The notes beneath the pieces are model-generated. The model worked only from the letters and a program-made list of their open reading frames with translations, did not search any database and was not told where the DNA came from. The position numbers and the translations under genes were made by a program. DNA of 64,000 nucleotides from Termitomyces sp. T153 (taxonomy: Eukaryota > Basidiomycota > Agaricomycetes > Agaricales > Lyophyllaceae): positions 1-64,000 of the forward strand of contig JACKQL020000162.1 in assembly GCA_018296165.2 (NCBI GenBank). Reading direction: 5' to 3'. Of the stretch, positions 10,715-22,524 are shown in pieces. Each line of letters starts with the position of its first letter. The stretch's first letter is position 1.

Positions 10715-11978
10715 TCAGAAATCCTTGCTAACGTGGCTAGCAACTGGTTTGGTTTGCATGGCAACAGGTTTGTACTTCTTCTTTATTTGAACTCCTCTTT
10801 GCTTAGGGGGTTTGTTAGCGACAAATTGAGCAGGGAAGGGAATGTTAATGTAAGTGGGAGTAATGTCTGTAATGTGTGTATCAAGTGGTAAAGTCTGTCC
10901 AAGAATCAAGGGGTTAGATGTATCAGTAGAAACAAGATAAGAATGAGGTGGAAGAGACAAATCAGAAATGTCGCTAGCTGTAGTGTAAAGGTATGCTAGC
11001 GCGGGATTAGTCTGTGTGTCAGAATTGGTAAGTAAAACGTCTTTGTCCAAGTCACAAGAAGCTATACAAGTCACTAGACCATTTGAATGGTCATAGCTGA
11101 TAACAATCACTATGTTGCTATCTTCTTCTTCAATGCCTTCGGCAATGAAATCAACGGGGTGCCTCTGTTTTGAAGCAAACATTTTGGCGGTTGTTTCTTT
11201 TGGATTTGCCGCATGGAAAGGTAGGGATAGTGCGCCATTGGCCAGTATTGGGGTCCGTGATTGCTATGGTGGTTTCAACGTCACTAAGCATGTTGATCGT
11301 ACTGCGAGTTAATACATTGAAGGGGCATCCAAGTAGAATGTTGTAGGCAGGAGACCATAAAACGTGGATTTGGAGATAAACTGTAATGTTGCCAATAGTA
11401 CATGGTACGTTTTGAGCAAGTCCTAGTGATTGGTCCATAGTGCCGTTAGCGCTCTGCATGTTTAAAACTATATTGGGATTGTAGGATAGTCCCAGGTCAC
11501 TAGCAATTTCCACTGACGTTGAAATAATCTGTGAGCCACTGTCATGAATGCATTCCACTTCCTCCTTGTTGTTGATCAGCATCATGATGGTACAAAGTGA
11601 CTGGGAATCCTTAGCAACAGTGAGCACAACAGGCTCTTCTCCATGGGGTAGTGAATTGATATAAGCTTTGACAGGGTTGACAGAAGCGAATGGTGCCTTG
11701 TCAGAGGTATGTCCATTAGTGGTATAGGCGTTGGATCCAAGCAAAAACTGGGGTTCTTCAATAGCAAACGTCGGCAAAATATCTTCAAAAATGTCACTGG
11801 GGTCCTGTACCATATTAGCACTAGTGCCTACCAATTGTTTGGGCGTAACCGCTGTCCTAAACTGATTCCTAATGTCCTGTGATACTGAGCAAAGTTTGCC
11901 AACTGATACTGTAACCTTGGTGCTTAAAACCCGTTCAAAAACTGCCTTGGATTGCTCGATGTCATAAATGGGTGGCAT
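10715..11978 (-). pseudogene. Family A protease and flanking region
   Basis: Two overlapping minus frames, 11978-11151 (275 aa) and 11182-10715 (155 aa), cover the segment between gag and RT. The retropepsin motif is CIHDSGSQIIST (D-S-G at about residue 143 of the first frame), followed by AYNILLGCPFNVLT, which matches the ILG segment of aspartic proteases. The frame change near 11160 separates the protease from the following linker. Confidence 0.75.
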
Positions 11979-11981
11979 AGT

Positions 11982-14873
11982 TCAATATGTGCTGTTGTTA
12001 GTTCTGTCAGGAGCAGCAAAATTCCTGTTAGCAGGGGGTGCATAGCGACTAGGGATGCCAGAAAACGGATGGGTGGGAGGCTGAGCAACAGGTTCCTTAG
12101 CAACAGGTGGTTGTTCATTAGCAACGGTACATTCAGGTGCTTTGCCTTTGTCAGCAGGCTTAGCAGCAGGAGCTGGAGTCAAATCAGAAGGGGATGAAGT
12201 TGCCGAAGTGTTGCTAGTCAAGGGGGTTGCCTTTGGTGTTGCCTTTGGGGTAACATTCGCTGGTCAATAAGCCGCATGGGGAACTTGTATGCCATCAAAA
12301 TTTTTGCCAGGTCACCTGAGTGCGAAGAGTTCACGTTCCAATGCCTTGATCCATTCTTCCTTGCTTAGTGCTCGGCCCATAGCAACGTCCTGTTGCATTA
12401 CTTCATAGATCAGCAACTGCTGCATAGCTGCTTGCTTGGGATCCGGGTTAGCATTGGAAGAGAGTCTGCTGGTAACGATTTGTCCGGGGTTAAGCCTATG
12501 CCATTCCTCGATGCGTTCCATGTATAGTTGCTTGCCGAAATAATTAGGGATCATAGCGCCTGATGGTAAAATGATCTTTCCTTTGGCATTCTGACGGACC
12601 TTACCCTGTTGAATTATTTGTTCCAGTTTCATACACGTGCCTCGGACCATGGTGTGACCAATTTTGCCGCAAAAGTGGCAAGTGCTGATAGCGAACTGTT
12701 GTCGAAGTTGGGCATTACCGTTGGTCAAAAGAGCTTCCAAACGTTCCAAGGCACTGACTATTGCTGTAGTAGTTGTTAGTTCCAAAGTTTCTCACTTTGG
12801 CGTAGGTGAAGGGGCAGCTGGTGCGTTAGCAATTGGCAATGGCGAAGGAATACCACTGGTGCCATTGCTGGTCTTGGTCGTTGAGGTGTCCGTCCCCTTT
12901 AAAACCCATTTGGCGCCTTTGAAAACTTGGTCAACATTATAAGGGTCCTCAGGATGGTGGTTGGGAAGAGTGATTTCGAGGCAACGAACAATTTTGGACC
13001 ATAGCAACATAGGGATACCTTGTTGGAACAAGCGACATTCCTCATTACAATAGAGTTTACTGTTAGCAAGTAAGCATCTAGCGACACGTTGGAAATCCCT
13101 GTAGTAATCAGAGAACCTTCTCAAAGTTGCTAAACCACTGTTGAAAGTCTGGTTAACTAGCCGTTCCAAGTCGCCAAGGTTATAACTGTCACGACCCATT
13201 CCCTGAAGCCCCATACACTGCCTGACAAACCCCCACTCCCCCGGAACCCCCCCCCAACACTTTGTCAAACTTCCCCAGCACTCCGCACCAACTCCGGCTA
13301 ACTCTGACACATTCTCGGCTAACTCCGATGGCCCCCTGGCCAACTCCGATGTCTTCCCCACAGCTGCCAGTGCTTCCCCTGGACTTCCTGAGCCCCTGGG
13401 ACCACTCCCCACCATGCCTGACCCCATTACACGTCATCAACTCAACACCCTGGCTTCTCCAACTTACCCTGGAGTATCACGACAACCTCGGAATGGACCG
13501 TGTCGCAATTGATCCCATCAACATATCAACACGGCCCACCCTCTGGTCATAACCAACACCCGTTGACTCCGTCGAGCTCCGCCAAGCCCCACCACCACAG
13601 CCAATGTCCCCAGAGCTCTTCAGTAGTCAGTATATAAGACATAGGGTAGCTCCTCGTACTCTAGTCTTGAGATTACCTACCCTACCCGATGTGTTTCTGA
13701 TTGTTTCTTCTCATGTTCTGGGTTCCATGTCTCGTTTTCCTTATTCTCAGTCTCCTGGTCTTATCTCATCTCTGTTCCGCTATCTTTTTGTTATCGTTCT
13801 GTGTCTCCGCCTGAATCTATTCTTGTTCTCATCTCGTCTTCATCTCATTTCATTTAACTCCATCTCGTCCCATTTGATTCTGTCTATCGTGTTCAAGTCC
13901 TCTCAACCATAACGTCCTCACAAACTCCGCAGTTACGATTATGAACCTCCGACACTCGTTACCAACCCTGGACCCTGCTATACACTCAGCTCCGAACCCC
14001 ATCAACCCCTGTTGATCCCCCATCAGAACTCCAGCTTTGCTCCTGTCATCCGCATAGCCTCCACCTCCTCCGCACCCGCAATACTCACACACGGACTTGT
14101 GCCTGAACCCTGCCAAGCCCACCCCCCTTCCCCGCAACTCATCCTCTACTCCTCCGGACCTCCCCAGACTTGCTCAGATCAATTTCCCCTGGCTACCCTC
14201 ACAAGTCCCCAGTGTTTGGAATACCTCCGAGTGCCCGGTTGTCAGTGCAGGGAATCACGTCCGCCTAGTAAGGACTCGCCCAGTGTAGCTGAGCCCCTGT
14301 GGTCAGCGGAACCTGACAATAATGAGCGCTAGCATCAGTGCCAGGGTACAGCCTAAGCACTGCCAACTTCCATTCCTGGTAAGTATATAGTCGGGGAGCA
14401 TTGTTGCTGATATTGTCACCAAATTCAGGTAAGCCAAGCCAGGTTTCTGCTGTGTCATAAGAGACGTATTGCGACACATACTCCTTCTTCTGGGTGTCAT
14501 CAGTGATGCCACAGTCAGTGAAGAGGTATTATAGTTCCTTGAAGTATTGGGAGAGTTCCCTAGGGCGACTCTCATCCCATTTAGGCACAGTTGTGTCATT
14601 GTGCAGCGGCATTCTAGCATGCCGAGTGGCAGGGTTATTGTTCATATTATCAATTGTTGGGTTTAGCAAAGGAAGGGGGTTAGTTGGTGAAGAAGGGATA
14701 GATTGGGCTTCTGGGAAAAAGATAGAATCTGTCAGGGTCAAAGGTGAAAGTGGTGCGTCGAGGAAACTTTCGATAAAGGCGCCCGGAAAATCGGCAAGGA
14801 CTTCGCTAACGTCACGAAGGTTTTTAGTGGCTTCAAGTTCATTGGCAAGAGGTTGAGGGCGGGTTGCTGGCAA
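11982..14873 (-). pseudogene. Family A gag, split by a solo LTR and broken into several frames
   Basis: Gag runs on the minus strand from about 14873 to 14319, is interrupted by the solo LTR 13187-14318, and resumes from 13186 to about 11982. The older copy at 43124-44973 lacks the interruption: its RLYPGADASA and YNLGDLEQLV segments are adjacent, which proves continuity. The 12785-12312 segment carries a CHFCGKIGHTMVRGTC zinc-knuckle-like motif (C-x2-C-x4-H-x6-C). The C-terminal frame (12221-11982) is Pro/Ala/Lys-rich. Stops and shifts separate the segments. Confidence 0.8.
13187..14318 (+). mobile_element. Solo LTR of family C inserted in family A gag
   Basis: The plus strand begins TGTCACGACCC and ends ACCTGACA. 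Its reverse complement matches the LTRs at 1632-2675 and 51971-53057 (for example TGTCAGGTTCCGCTGA at its start). Flanking pentamers are ATAAC on the left (13182-13186) and ATAAT on the right (14319-14323), a target-site duplication with one transition. It keeps many CpG sites (tccgc, ccgcacccg), unlike the other two family C LTRs, so it looks younger or less exposed to deamination. No internal element sequence remains, as expected after LTR-LTR recombination. It lies in the opposite orientation to the other two copies. Confidence 0.9.
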
Positions 14874-14999
14874 AGAATGCTGAGGGGTCTAAAATGAAGG
14901 CGGAGGTGATTCAACAAGGTTTTCCAAGCAAAATTTTGCTTGAGCTCTGGTTTCTGGCAGAATGGTTAACTTCAAAGTCCCTTGTGGTGGGCTCCAAAA

Positions 15000-15948
15000 T
15001 GATGTGCTCCTATGCCACCTAGTGCCGTGCAAGAGACCTAAAAAGAGGACCTAACACTAGTCACTAGATAGGGTAGCTGGCAGTAGGAAGTTAATAGTTG
15101 AGGGCGAGTCAGTAACCGTCCCAGAGAACTAGAGCGAGAGTTACGTTGTGGAGTGAAGTCGATAGAAGTCACTATTACTAGCAGAAGTCGGTAAACTGGT
15201 TGCTAGCCATAGTCACTAGCGTCGTGAAGTCAGATTAACTAAAATAGGCACCCGCAGTTGGCACCCCACTAAGTCAAGGTCGAAGTCGAGGAGACTTATT
15301 GCTAAGCCTAGGTCAAAGGCAATAAAAAGAGCAAAAGATGCAAAGTGAAATCTCTTGCAGGTAGGCTCAAAGGTAGCAGTGCTCCGATTGTTCTTGTCTG
15401 GCTAGTGTCTATGTACAGTCAGTATTTATACGTTTCAAAGTATAGTATGGGAAAGTAAACAAATAGGCACCACTAGCGATGGCGTCTGTCACTGGGTTTA
15501 GGGTGCATACAAGGCGTCAGTCTGTAACTAAGTGAAAAATCATAGGCGAAGTCTTGGCAGCACCTAATTGCAAATGAAACCAAAAAGTAACAAATCCGAT
15601 GTCAATACCTGAAGCATAGACGCCGTTGAAGTATGTTGGTAAGCTCGGCAAAAGAAATGACAGTAAAAAGGTACGTGTCTGATAATTTGTCCATATATAG
15701 TAAGGGAATGCCGTTTCGTTGCTAGGATTGCTAGGGTCGCTAATAATCATTGCTAGGGAGGGTCTAGGCCTTGATGATTTAGGCCCAGGTTCCAGACTCC
15801 ACGTGATGTTTCTCATGATCTGTAATTCTCACAGTCACTAAAGTCTCGTGTGCTGAGTGTTGTGACTTGTGTCGGATTCAAGGTAGTCAGCTGCCGCTAA
15901 GTCCGAAATGCCAAAAAAATAGTGCTCAGCGATAATTGGGGCTCATCA
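15000..15948 (-). repeat. Family A LTR, 5' copy
   Basis: A 949-bp direct repeat of 3830-4778. On the minus strand its inner end is ...GCACATCA followed by TTTTGGAGCCCACCAC, the expected place of the primer-binding site. The same TTTTGGAGCCCAC sequence follows the LTR of the old copy at 43099. Confidence 0.92.
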
Positions 15949-16809
15949 CTGTTCAATTGGATCTGGGGCCTCTTCTGGCTGGGGCTGGGGAATTCCTTGT
16001 GTGTTGCTAGGTTTGTGATCATCAAGAATGGAAGTGTCATTATCCTCATGCTTGGTTTTGATGGTGGCATGTTCCTCAGGGATGACATCACTGGGGAGGG
16101 GCATTACAGGATGAGGATGTCCATCATGGCTCTCACAGAACTTGACATGGTACATTTCATAGATTTTTCCTGTCTTTCTTTCATAGCATCTGTATGCCTT
16201 AGAGTTTTGTGCATAGCCTATTAGGATACATTTGATTGACCATGCATATACCTTTGGGTTGTGCTCTGCCAATAGCAAAACAAAGGCTTTGCACTCTATC
16301 TCACACATATATGAGTATTTTGGCCAGCACCCAGTCCATGCCTCGTGAGGGGAAATAGCTTTGGATGACTTAGTCAGTGTATGCTTGTGGAGATGTGAGG
16401 CAGTTAGATAGAACTTGTCCCACATGTTGGGGGGGCATCCAGCTGCAATCTGCATTGCTCGTGCCTTTTCCATGAGGGTGCAATGCATTTGCTCAACTCT
16501 TCCAATATGCGCAGAGGTATGTGCTGCCCCAAATTGTTGTGCTGTACCCTGGGATAGGAGCCATGCTTCCATTTTATGTCCCTCAAGCTTGCAATCATGT
16601 CCTGTTCTATAGCTGCCGAGTTTTCCTTGAATCTCATTCTCCCAAGCTGCTTGCCATGCTTTGAGGTGAGCAAATGCTTCTCCCTTTTTCCAGAGGAGAA
16701 TTGACCAATTTTCACTCATATAATCATCAACCAAATTCATTATATATCTAAAGCCATTGCGAGATATGACAGCCTGTGGCCCCATCAAGTCTACCCAGAC
16801 AGTCTCCAA
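15949..16809 (-). pseudogene. Copia integrase core and C-terminal region
   Basis: A 287-codon minus-strand frame that stops at the family A insertion. It starts with the first catalytic region (TVWVDLMGPQ). YIMNLVDDY follows, then the third acidic position region, GRVEQMHCTLMEKAR, and CPPNMWDKFYL, typical of Copia rve domains. The GYAQNSKAYRCYERKTGKIY segment is the conserved Copia region after the core. The final residues run into a Pro/Glu-rich linker exactly at the A-element border. The protein continues at 3829 on the other side of the insertion. Confidence 0.85.
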
Positions 16810-16812
16810 TCT

Positions 16813-17903
16813 TCATGTTGCTTTCTGCCCCTCCTCCCACACCTTGGGTACAGCATTTTGAGTCTGTTTCCCAAGGATGCATGAGTCACATTTGGGTGGT
16901 TTCAAGGAAAAGGTGGATGGCATACCAGGAACCAAACCAGATTTTGCCATATCTATAATGGTTTGGTAGTTGGCATGTCCAAGGCAACAATGCCAGGTCT
17001 CCAGGTCAGCAGCATGTTGAGTAGTGAGGGCATGGTGCTCTGTCAGAGTGGTGGTGAGGTTGAGAGAGTATAAGCATTGGTTGGGGATGAGTGGGCCTTG
17101 TGCTATGAGGGTGCGAGTTGATCTATTAATTAGCTTCATGGAGGCATGGTCGAATAGTGAGTTGAGGTTTGAATTGGTGGCAAGCAAGCTGACTGATATG
17201 AGGTGGACTGTAGCATTGGGGATGTATAGTGCATCCTCTAGGATAATATTCGCCCCCTTGGCTATATGGAGGCAAATGTTACCAACACCAATCGCAGCGA
17301 CTGATGTTCCCCTGAGTCCTTTAACATTTTGTGGTAGGATGGGGTGCAATGTCAGGAAGTCATCTCACAATGTAGATATATGGACGGAGGCCCCGGAATC
17401 TACAAAGAAAGGGGTTGAGCTTAAGGAGGTGATAGGCATATGTTTTGCCTGAGGAATGGGTGAGACATCTGCCACAAATATGCAGTCATCGATTGGTTTG
17501 GTATGCTCATCCCAGTTTAAGGTTGTGTGGGCATCCTCAATTGCCATGAAGCCAATGTGCTCCCAGAATTTGGTTGAGTTATCCAGCACTGGTGTATATG
17601 TCTGTGAGGTTGCCATGTGTGCAAATGCTGCTGTTTCAGGTGGAGCAGGGAATTCCCCCAGGTTCGATGGGTCAACATACCATAGTTTTCTGTCTATTCC
17701 AGTGATGGCAACAAAGGACTTTGCTGGTGCGAATGCACTGCCTGAGGAAGTCTCTGATAATCCCTTCCTTGAGGCCTTTTGTGCAGCCTGTGTGTCGGCA
17801 ATGGACTTGCCACCCATTCCTCCCCCCTTTTGAACGCAGAATGGTTTTGTGTGTCCTCAGCATGGTCTTCCACGCGAATTGCAGTTCTTGCAGCAGGCCG
17901 CAC
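16813..17903 (-). pseudogene. Copia zinc knuckle, protease and pre-integrase region, several frames
   Basis: On the minus strand, about 17890-17830 encodes a Cys-rich knuckle (CKNCNSRG) interrupted by a TGA. The frame 17817-17365 ends in FFVDSGASVHIST, the Copia protease active site D-S-G-A. The frame 17349-16813 carries LYIPNATVHLISVSLL and the pre-integrase zinc domain (WHCCLGHANYQTI, then CDSCILGK). A stop near 17360-17350 and another after 16813 separate these parts. Confidence 0.82.
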
Positions 17904-17952
17904 CTGGACCGTGATTATGTCCAGGTAAATCTGTGTTGCGAGACCTAGCTCC

Positions 17953-18663
17953 TCATTTCGCGTTTAAGGCTGTGGCGTGATTGGCGTTAGACTTTGAATT
18001 GATGATGTTCTGCGTGTTCTCCATCAGCAATCGGATGTCCGCTGGTTTGCATGGTGATTCTTTCATACTTTTGCTGAGGAGCGTGGACACAGAGTTTTGG
18101 AGTGCTTCAAAGGAGGGATTGTTCAGGCTATTTAGGAGGGCGATACATGTGAAGAGATCTGCGTTGATGTCGCCAATGTCAAACGCTCTTTTTACAATAT
18201 CGGTGATACGGCTGGCTGTATTAGGCAGGAATTCGGACTGGGAGCAGTACATGGACAGCGCCTCCTGCAGAAGGGAAATCTGTTTGATGGGCCCTTCCTG
18301 TTGAGCGCGTGTCTTTAGGTCCATGAAGCATTGGTGGGCACCCCTATCCATGACTAGATCCCGATGCTCGACCTCATCCAGGGCAGACCTCATGAACGTG
18401 ATCGGAAGACGGTCATTCATGCTCCAATTTGCATAAGCACGAGGTTCGGTGTCCACATCGGGGCATGGGAGAACAGGATCGAAGACATATGCATATATAC
18501 CGTTGAGAATCATCGCGTCCTTGAGCCTCTCAGTCCATTGGGTAAAGTTTCCATCGGCACGACTATACTTCGTCCCGTCCCATTTGTGGCGGACAACCCG
18601 TTCCGGCACAGAAGGATTCGAGGAATCAGTAGATAGGATTGTGGGGGGCGATTTAGGAGACAT
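17953..18663 (-). CDS. Copia gag (UBN2 type), 236 aa
   Basis: An open frame starting at an ATG after the 5' leader of the Copia element. Visible are the gag core motifs YSRADGNFTQWTERLKDAMI (a W-x-x-x-L-x-x-x-L region) and LFTCIALLNSLNNPSFEAL. Residues about 30-210 form the UBN2-like capsid. It is nearly intact, but the frame ends before the zinc knuckle, where the knuckle frame begins. Confidence 0.82.
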   Translation of the reverse strand: MSPKSPPTILSTDSSNPSVPERVVRHKWDGTKYSRADGNFTQWTERLKDAMILNGIYAYVFDPVLPCPDVDTEPRAYANWSMNDRLPITFMRSALDEVEHRDLVMDRGAHQCFMDLKTRAQQEGPIKQISLLQEALSMYCSQSEFLPNTASRITDIVKRAFDIGDINADLFTCIALLNSLNNPSFEALQNSVSTLLSKSMKESPCKPADIRLLMENTQNIINSKSNANHATALNAK

Positions 18664-18798
18664 GGCGCGCCGAGGAAGTCAGTTGAAGAAAAAGAAATTA
18701 TGCGACGCCACGCGTGGAAGGGAGAGACTGTGATCCTAGAAACCTGGATTCGAACGTTTGATACTTCTGAAAGCTATCGAGCAGCAATACCCATAACC

Positions 18799-19145
18799 TG
18801 TTGGAATCCGGGCAAGGATATAGACAGAGTAGATCTAAGTAGATCAATAAGTATGTTCCTCAGTCTGGTACAAGAGACTGTATTTTTGACTGTACCTAAG
18901 TAGATCAATAAGTATGTTCTACGGTATTGTCAGTAGTAGTTTTTGTATGACATATAATGTTCACTCACCCTCAGTCTGGTACAAGAGACAGAGGGTGTTA
19001 TCTACGAGATGTCTGATATATATGTCCGGTTTGTTCTTTGTTCTTTGTTGTATGCGGTGGTGCCTGGCGCCCCTGGCCCGACTGATGCGATAAACCCGAC
19101 ACAATGTGTGCGTGTGGTGTACCGTCGAATCTTCGAGGTCCAACA
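18799..19145 (-). repeat. Copia 5' LTR (347 bp)
   Basis: The plus-strand ends TGTTGGA and TCCAACA are perfect 7-bp inverted termini, as usual for Copia LTRs. It lies directly upstream, on the minus strand, of the leader (18798-18664) and gag. Inside is a duplicated block: CAGTCTGGTACAAGAGA occurs near 18859 and 18971. The right flank, CCTTC (19146-19150), is the outer half of a possible target duplication whose partner is outside the window. Confidence 0.7.
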
Positions 19146-22100
19146 CCTTCTGTATCGATCTCCTGTGTGACACGAGTAACTTCTGTTGTGAACTGACCTA
19201 GCTTGTCAGGCATGAAGAATTGATAAAAAAAAGTATATCGTGGCCAAATTCGTTAGCAAAGGCCCAATCATATAGCCGCCGGAAAAGAGGTCGGAATGCG
19301 GCCTCGTTGAATTGATGACGAGTTCCTGGAAAGCTAAGATTTCCCGAGATTCGGACCTGAGGAAGCAAAACTCTAAGGTCAGTACACTTCCGCCCGGAGA
19401 AATTCCAAAAACATCTAATCCAGATACAAGAGCCAAATCAAAGGCTTCATGGAAACCCTTGAATAGAGAGCGAAGATGCTCCAGTATTGGTGGCCGAGCT
19501 GCGCTACGCAAGGTCCTTGCAAGTATGTCAAAATATGCGACAAAACGTTCCATCAGAAAATGGCAAAGGTGATGGGAATAGGTTTTACCGTCCGAAGAGA
19601 AGCCGTAAAGGAAGTCCATAGATCAATCAAGGCCGGTAGAAGAACATTTGGTGGTGCACGTTTCGCTAGTGCTTTCACAAGGCTGAGCATGGCAGGGGAC
19701 GCCGAATTAGATGTTGATACACAATGATCCACGTAAAGCGTAATAATCTGGGTAAGGCTCACGAGTCCCCCAGAACGTTGGAATGGAAATGAGAAGGCCG
19801 TGCAAAACCGCGTAGGCATCTTCTGCAATGGCTAAATGACCCAATCAGTCCGGACAAAAAAAAACTGGCAGAGTGGGAACTGTATACTAAAAGCGCCTTT
19901 GCGTACGAGGGCCACAATTTCAGTGATAATGTCACGGAAATAAGGAATGATTCGTAGTACAATTTTGGTCCTGCTCGACTCAGTCAGAACATGGCCAAAT
20001 GCCTCCAATGATTGAGGACATACGGGAGAGTGACCGAGCCGACAGCGCCACAGTAGCTGTAGCACGCCCTCGAATAGATATTAACATGAAAGGAACGGCG
20101 TCTGTGAGACCTGACTCTCTGCCAGAGCACATGGATAAGCCTATGGACCTCAAAGCTTTGTATCCAGCCCGAGCGAGTCCTTCATTTACTTGAGATGTCA
20201 GAAGGCCACGAATAAAGCTCATTATCTTAACAATAGTCGGGACAATAATTCAATCATCGACAATACCACGTTGATGATGTCCGAAGCCATCATGCTTTCT
20301 TGAGGCATGTACGAGCCGCCGGATATATCTCGTCAATGCTTCTGTCGGGATTTGTGCCGACCTGGAGAGCTGCCATAGAGATGAGCGCCACAGAATTACT
20401 GAGCTCCTCCTTGGAGGCCTTGGACCCAGAGGCGGGAGACTTCAAAGCAGGGCCAACGAAAATGATGAGAACTTGGGACCGGCAGCGCAAAAACGTCGAT
20501 AACGGAGTGTTTGACGCATTTTCCTTTGGTGATAGAATTGCTCAGATTGAAGGAAGCCTTACGAGGAAACTTCCAAAAAAAAAGTCGGACCGACAATATC
20601 TGGATGAAATATGCAACTCGCAAGGATGCTTGCTTTCATGCAAAAGGGTGGTAAGAGTCTGCAAAACCGGTGAATAAATCATATTTTAAAAACCACGGAG
20701 ATCTACGCGAATCCACAACGACGGCGACGTATGCTGAAGCACAGACGTCGATAGAGAAAAGGATGCTTGAATTTCTCTCGGGGCTTGCTTGATAACCCTA
20801 TTTGCAACCTTTTCGACCAAAAGCATACACACTGGTGCAAGGAAATCTTTGGAACCCAATGTATCGACAAGATGAACAAAGAAGCTTTTGTTGAAGCCAA
20901 GACCATGTCAATCTTATCCCCAGGGTTATCTATTTTTTCGACCTGGGAACAATAAGTCAGTAGGGAAGTTATAAACAGTTTCATGCTTATTCACAACTGT
21001 GAGGGAGATCCTGAGCTGATCAATGGTTTCCTGATCGACGTCCTCTCCCTGATTGATAGCATTCATGGATTCTTGGAAATTATTTGGGTGGCGCTGCTGA
21101 ATGGCTGTAAGTAGACGCCGTGCTGTTGTCGCTTCTGAAGTAATGTCCGTAAAGATGACAAACCGAATCAACAGAAGAGAGGTTCGTTGGATGAAAATTT
21201 GAGGGATTTTTGGCGCGGTCAGGAGGGAATCAATTACTGAGAGTACTTTCTCCTCGTTAATGCTGTTATAGAAGCGAGAGATCGTCTAATCACAAAAGGT
21301 TTTTGACACCTACAGTGATAGAAGCCCAGGTATTAGTGGATTAAGAATCTTCTCAACTCCGATCCAAACGGAAGTATTTCTCAGCTCCTTTTCTATGTTT
21401 CTATTTGAGAAGCCATTAAAATTCTGATGAACTACAGTAATTGTGCGAACGGTATGCGAAGCATAGCTTTCAATGTAGCTTTGAAAAAACCCTCTAGTTC
21501 ATCTTGCGGTTCGCAAACACATAATATAGCACTGATGTATTGTTGAGAAAGAATATTTTCAGCACCATTCGTCATCACATTCAAGATAACACTGAGTGCA
21601 GCCGGCGCGATGCGGCATTTTTGAGAGAGCGCAGCGAGAAGAACGTAGGAACCAGGCTAAAAAGGCATTCTACCCAAGTCATGCACATCATGGATATACG
21701 AAATACATACGATAGCATCTTTAATCGGTGGCGTACTCTGTAGAGGTTCTAGCAACGCTGGGAGTAGATACGCTACTGTTCCTTCATCTAATGTCTTGCT
21801 CCGGGATACGAATTCGTGCAGACACGCGGCATTGAAAGCCAATAGGACGCGATGCGATCGATTCTCTTTTAAGGCAGAGGGAAGGGGAAGGAGCGATGTA
21901 ACGAAGCGCGATACGTCTGTGGTTACGTAGAATTTCAGTGACGAGCGACATTCAAAGTAAATTTTGTGCGGCGGATTTAAAAGGGAGGAGGAAGCTCCAA
22001 GTAGAATTATGTCTTGGAGATATATCAGAACGTCATAAATTGTTTGGCGGACTTGATACGCAGTATTGATAACATTTCTAAGGACAGCTTCGATGTTGAA

Positions 22101-22524
22101 TTCGTTGATTCTTTCATTGGGCATCAATCAAGTTCACAAGGAGGTAAGTTGATCATCAGTCACTTGAACCTCCATACAAGCCATTTCTTTCACTGAACAT
22201 CAATCAAGTTCAAGCAAAGCAAGAAACGCCGCAATTCCTGCATCCAATTCCGCGTTCACTTCCAACGGCAAAAGTGTCCGATCCGTCGCCTTGGAGTATT
22301 CAGAGAACAGCTAGTCCTCATACTTCCTCAATACAGGATTAATCAAAGCCAATTGCAGCAATCCATTGACACTAAGCGCGTAGATAGATTCCTTGCAAGT
22401 CGTGTTGGTCGACTTCACGACCAGTAAATAGGTAAGATTCTGCTGATCTTCAACGAGACCTGTCCACTAGCAGTGCAGCATTTAGAGAAGCATTCTGCGC
22501 AAGTTGCGCAGCAAGGCTCGACAT
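19146..22524 (-). pseudogene. UTP10: UTP10 (HEAT-repeat U3 snoRNP protein) pseudogene, 5' part
   Basis: UTP10 is a nucleolar component of the small-subunit processome needed for 18S rRNA processing. The ATG at 22524 opens MSSLAAQLAQNASLNAALLV, the characteristic UTP10 N-terminus, followed by ESYLFTG and later SEYSKATDRTLLP. Further down, the open segment 22127-21657 carries RINEFNIEAVL, RFVTSLLP and HRVLLAFNAACLHEF, and further helical HEAT-like frames continue to 19206. The gene is dead: codon 25 is TGA (22452-22450), a 4-base duplication shifts the frame shortly after ESYLFTG, another in-frame stop follows, and a local duplication with an insertion lies at about 22110-22220. Only about 3.4 kb remains before the Copia LTR at 19145; intact UTP10 genes are nearer 6 kb. 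Since UTP10 is essential in yeast, a functional copy is expected elsewhere. Confidence 0.82.

Larger units (their letters stand above)
3830..15948 (-). mobile_element. Family A Ty3/Gypsy retrotransposon, near full length (12.1 kb), minus orientation
   Basis: Two 949-bp LTRs (3830-4778 and 15000-15948) face the same way and begin TGATGAGCC and end CACATCA on the minus strand. By eye they differ at about 23 positions (about 2.4%), nearly all transitions. Minus-strand genes run gag (14873 to 11982, split by a solo LTR), protease (about 11900-10715), RT (10492-9949), RNase H (9678-8665) and integrase (8643-7513). A purine-rich tract at 4790-4779 precedes the 3' LTR. The plus strand between 4957 and 6969 carries an additional spliced gene. 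The flanks (CATGT left, CTGTT right) are not a clean 5-bp duplication. Confidence 0.9.
2676..19145 (-). mobile_element. Ty1/Copia LTR retrotransposon, interrupted by nested elements
   Basis: Minus-strand order is LTR (19145-18799), gag (18663-17953), protease and integrase (17903-15949), then, after the 12.1-kb family A insertion, reverse transcriptase (3829-2676). The order gag-PR-IN-RT defines Copia. The 3' part beyond mid-RT is replaced by the family C element and lies outside the window. The element's 5' end sits inside a decayed UTP10 gene. Frames are broken by stops and shifts, and the RT active-site motif is mutated, so this copy is dead. Confidence 0.85.

Noticed and set aside
3825..15953. 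A target-site duplication for the large family A element
   Set aside because: CATGT and CTGTT differ at several positions; only the Copia reading across the gap supports a simple insertion.
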